In this document: piece by piece, positions 5,778 to 7,847 of the stretch
How the letters are laid out: each line of letters opens with the position of its first letter
Position numbering within the stretch: the first letter of the stretch is position 1
Assembly: GCA_034666705.1 (NCBI GenBank)
Contig: JAXDLH010000040.1
Location: forward strand, 1 to 7,847
Length of the DNA stretch: 7,847 bases
Direction: 5' to 3'
Source of the DNA: JAXDLH01 sp034666705
GTDB taxonomy: Bacteria > Chloroflexota > UBA6077 > SHYK01
Program-made: the position numbers and the translations under genes
Notes under the pieces: model-generated
The model's input: only the letters and a program-made list of their open reading frames with translations
Told to the model about the DNA's origin: nothing
Databases searched by the model: none

Positions 5778-7361
5778 CTATCTTTCGTCGCCTGCCACGC
5801 CGTCCGGCCCGAGGAGATCACGCTCCATCGCGAAGAGCGTGGCCCCGGCGCGCGTCGAGACGCCGATCTTGGAATAGATATGCTGCACGTGGTTGTCGAC
5901 GGTCTTCTCGGCGATAACCAGGGTCGCCGCCATCTGCTTCATCGAGCGACCTCGGGCCACCAGTCGCAATACCTCGATCTCCCGCGCGGTGAGCCCTGCT
6001 GGTAGCTGGGGACGCCCGGGCACGCGATGCCCGGCGGCCGCTAACACCGCGGCCACCGCATCCGCGTCGAGGCGCCCGGCGCGCGCCTCGCGGCGCAGCT
6101 CGTCGGCGGCCACGTCGGCATCACGTCCGGGACGATGGGAACGGTCAGATCGGATGGCATCGTAGGCGTCGGCGACTGCCAGGATGCGGGCCGCGGGCGA
6201 AAGTGAGCTTGCGGGCGCGGCGCGATGATAGCCACTGCCATCCAATCGCTCGTGGTGCAGCGCCGCGATGGCCCCGACGCTGGCGAGTGTATGAGAGCGG
6301 GCCAGGACACGCTCCGTGTAGTACGGGTGCAGCCGCGCGCGCTCCCACTCCGCATCGCCGAGTGGGCCGGGCTTCGCCCAGATCGCCGCCGTTACGCCTA
6401 CCTGCCCAACGTCGTGCAAGAGCCCCGCGCGTCGCACTGTGACCGCATCTCCCTCCGGGAGCCCGAAGCGCCGCGCGGCCCCCTCCGCGAGCGCCCCAAC
6501 CCGGCCCGAGTGCCCCAGCGCGTAGGGCGACTTGAGGTCCGCAAAGTCGGCGACTGCGGCGCACGCATCGTCGAGCTGGGCCTCGGTCAATGAGACGTGC
6601 GGTGCCGGCTCCATCGCGAGCACAACATCCCATGCGGGGGTGTCGTCCAACCCCGCCAGCAGGTCGGCGGCATGCGTGATAAACGCCTCTGCGACGCGCG
6701 GGTCGTAGGCCCCGCCAGCGCGCTCGCGCGCCACCTGCGTGGCGGCCTCGACGCCGCCGAGTCGACTGAACGTCAGCGCGTCCTGGGCAAGCGCAACGAC
6801 GCGGACCGCGGGCGCAATCGCTTCGCCGCGAATGCCATGCGGCAGCCCCCGCCCATCCCACCGCTCATAGAGCTGCCCCAGAGCCTCGACGATGGCGGGC
6901 TCGAATCCGAGACGCGTGGCGAGCCGCTCCGCCACCTCGCAGTGCCCAGCAAATTCGGCTTGCAGCACCCTCGGGGCGGTGAGCAGTCCCTCGGCCATTG
7001 CCCGCACGAGGTGCAGCGGGCCACCACCGGCGCGCGCCTCCCGCATCACCCGCCACAGCATCGCCAGTGCCTGTGGGGTGCTGCCAGTGTCGACCGTCGC
7101 CGCCACGCGGCGGAGGACCAACTCATCGCCGAATAGGGCGGCGAGCGTGTCGGTCCCTGCATTGCAGCCAATGTAGCGAAGGAGCGCCTGGTAATACACA
7201 CCGCGCAGCCCAACGTCGTCGAAGCCCAGCCGCGCTCCAAGTCGCACGCCGAGCACGCACGACCGCAGGGCAAACTCGACCGGCTGGCCCATGCCGAGGT
7301 CGGTCGCCATCGAGAGGCACGCCATCACCTCGGCAAGCCGCACGCCCGAGCTGCGTTCCAT
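5778..7361 (-). CDS. Tandem HD-GYP-like protein with C-terminal LuxR-type DNA-binding domain
   Basis: From the ATG at 7361 this is a 527-residue regulator. An N-terminal half (about 5-240) resembles a decayed HD-GYP domain: LLRYIG (60-65) stands where LLHDIG is expected, but WDGRGLPHG (168-176) is kept. A second half (about 265-410) has the metal-binding set H284, H316-D317 (LLHDVGQ), H345, H369-H370 (HHERLDGSGY) and D398, with GYH (377-379) in place of GYP. A LuxR/FixJ-type helix-turn-helix fills 455-517 (LTAREIEVLRL...KTVDNHVQHIYSKIGV). HD-GYP domains usually hydrolyse cyclic dinucleotides, so it may couple such a signal to transcription, but this is not shown. The frame stays open to a GTG at 7520, but family resemblance begins at VRLAEV just after the ATG and a candidate promoter lies inside the extension. 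The ATG has only a weak Shine-Dalgarno. It may control the divergent oxidoreductase or the genes downstream. Confidence 0.85.
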   Translation of the reverse strand: MERSSGVRLAEVMACLSMATDLGMGQPVEFALRSCVLGVRLGARLGFDDVGLRGVYYQALLRYIGCNAGTDTLAALFGDELVLRRVAATVDTGSTPQALAMLWRVMREARAGGGPLHLVRAMAEGLLTAPRVLQAEFAGHCEVAERLATRLGFEPAIVEALGQLYERWDGRGLPHGIRGEAIAPAVRVVALAQDALTFSRLGGVEAATQVARERAGGAYDPRVAEAFITHAADLLAGLDDTPAWDVVLAMEPAPHVSLTEAQLDDACAAVADFADLKSPYALGHSGRVGALAEGAARRFGLPEGDAVTVRRAGLLHDVGQVGVTAAIWAKPGPLGDAEWERARLHPYYTERVLARSHTLASVGAIAALHHERLDGSGYHRAAPASSLSPAARILAVADAYDAIRSDRSHRPGRDADVAADELRREARAGRLDADAVAAVLAAAGHRVPGRPQLPAGLTAREIEVLRLVARGRSMKQMAATLVIAEKTVDNHVQHIYSKIGVSTRAGATLFAMERDLLGPDGVAGDER

Positions 7362-7458
7362 GCTGCGTGTCGGGTCACCCTGGGTGATCTCGAACACCTC
7401 CCGGTCATCGCCGAGCCCCAGGTCAGGCTTCAACCGGGCGGGGGCTCGCGGCTGCGTG

Positions 7459-7466
7459 ACTATACT
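7459..7466. promoter_or_regulatory. Candidate divergent -10 elements (ACTATACT)
   Basis: An AT-rich island in GC-rich DNA reads TATACT (7461-7466) on the plus strand and TATAGT (complement of 7459-7464) on the minus strand. Both are close to TATAAT, and the position suits divergent transcription of the oxidoreductase and the HD-GYP/LuxR gene. No good -35 is visible for either direction. Confidence 0.35.
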
Positions 7467-7541
7467 TACCACCGGGCACGACGCACGTCGCGCGCCACTC
7501 GTGCTACCAGCCAGCGCCACTCGGAGGACGTGACACCTACT

Positions 7542-7847
7542 ATGAAAGCAGTCGTCGTCGATCCCGCGGCACCCGGTCGCCTGGCCTTTCGCGAGGTGGA
7601 GGCTCCGACCCCTGGGCGTTCTGAAGCCGTCATCCGCGTGAAGGCACTATCACTCAACCGTGGTGAGATCCGGCTCGCCCAAACGGCGCCCGCGGGCACG
7701 CGCATCGGCTGGGACGTCGCCGGCACGATCGAGCAGGTCGCGGCAGACGGCACAGGGCCAAAAGCAGGGGCGCGCGTCGTCGGACTGTCGTTCACCCCAT
7801 CAGAGGGCTGGACGGAGCTGGTCGCCCTCCATACCGATTTCATCGCC
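7542..7847 (+). CDS. MDR-superfamily oxidoreductase (quinone oxidoreductase/alcohol dehydrogenase-like), 5' part
   Basis: The frame is open from ATG at 7542 to the window edge, giving 102 N-terminal residues with no stop. It has the GroES-like opening of medium-chain dehydrogenases/reductases: MKAVVVD, then FREVEAPTP (16-24), VIRVKALSLNRGE (30-42), GWDVAGTIEQV (57-67) and GARVVGL (77-83). The GHE zinc motif of classical alcohol dehydrogenases is replaced by GWD, which points to the zinc-free quinone oxidoreductase-like branch using NAD(P)H. The Rossmann half lies outside the window. A GGAGGA (7523-7528) is 13 bases from the ATG, a long spacing; an in-frame GTG at 7530 is too close to it to be better. 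It is transcribed away from the HD-GYP/LuxR gene. Confidence 0.85.
   Translation, partial: MKAVVVDPAAPGRLAFREVEAPTPGRSEAVIRVKALSLNRGEIRLAQTAPAGTRIGWDVAGTIEQVAADGTGPKAGARVVGLSFTPSEGWTELVALHTDFIA

Noticed and set aside
6145..6861. 238-codon open frame on the minus strand
   Set aside because: It is an out-of-phase shadow of the HD-GYP/LuxR gene with low-complexity Arg/Gly/Ala composition.
7362..7520. N-terminal extension of the HD-GYP/LuxR gene to the GTG at 7520
   Set aside because: There is no Shine-Dalgarno before the GTG, it would leave only 21 bp to the divergent gene, and the extra residues lack family resemblance. I kept the ATG at 7361 but cannot exclude an intermediate start.
1..7847. 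CRISPR array or insertion sequence
   Set aside because: No regularly spaced direct repeats and no transposase-like frame with terminal inverted repeats were seen.

Overview
The window is GC-rich DNA (roughly 65% by eye), probably bacterial. Seven complete genes lie on the minus strand and one gene on the plus strand runs off the right edge. Gene content (LigB-type dioxygenases, a PanB-like protein, a SnoaL-fold protein, a tandem HD-GYP/LuxR regulator) and GTAGGGCG- and GATCCTTCGC-type palindromic intergenic repeats resemble what I recall from Chloroflexota (Sphaerobacter/Thermomicrobia-like) genomes. That placement is an inference from gene style, not a search result.

Layout, in minus-strand transcription order (right to left). 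At 7542-7847 (+) is the N-terminal part of an MDR-family quinone oxidoreductase/alcohol dehydrogenase. Divergent from it, at 5778-7361 (-), is a regulator with a degenerate HD-GYP-like half, an intact HD-GYP-like phosphohydrolase half and a C-terminal LuxR helix-turn-helix. Next come a small SnoaL-like protein (5257-5682) and a heme-oxygenase-fold, probably iron-dependent oxidase of the TenA/PqqC/CADD type (4309-5067). A gap of about 250 bp carries a strong palindromic repeat. It is followed by a DMT/EamA-family membrane exporter (3168-4061), 27 bp from a LigB-type extradiol dioxygenase (2148-3140). A 228-bp gap with a split dispersed repeat and a candidate promoter leads to a divergent PanB-like protein (1149-1919), 26 bp from a second LigB-type dioxygenase (163-1122). 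A 22-bp perfect hairpin follows.

The left half looks like an accessory catabolic module. Two paralogous class III extradiol dioxygenases keep all four LigB active-site residues, and no LigA-type small subunit is visible. A PanB-like (PEP mutase/isocitrate lyase superfamily) protein has lost several ketopantoate-synthase signature residues, and a transporter is present. A reasonable but unproven picture is oxidative cleavage of a catechol-like or other diol substrate, with the PanB-like protein handling a C-C bond step on a product and the EamA protein moving a metabolite. The flanking SnoaL and HDO-type enzymes may belong to the same chemistry or simply be neighbours.
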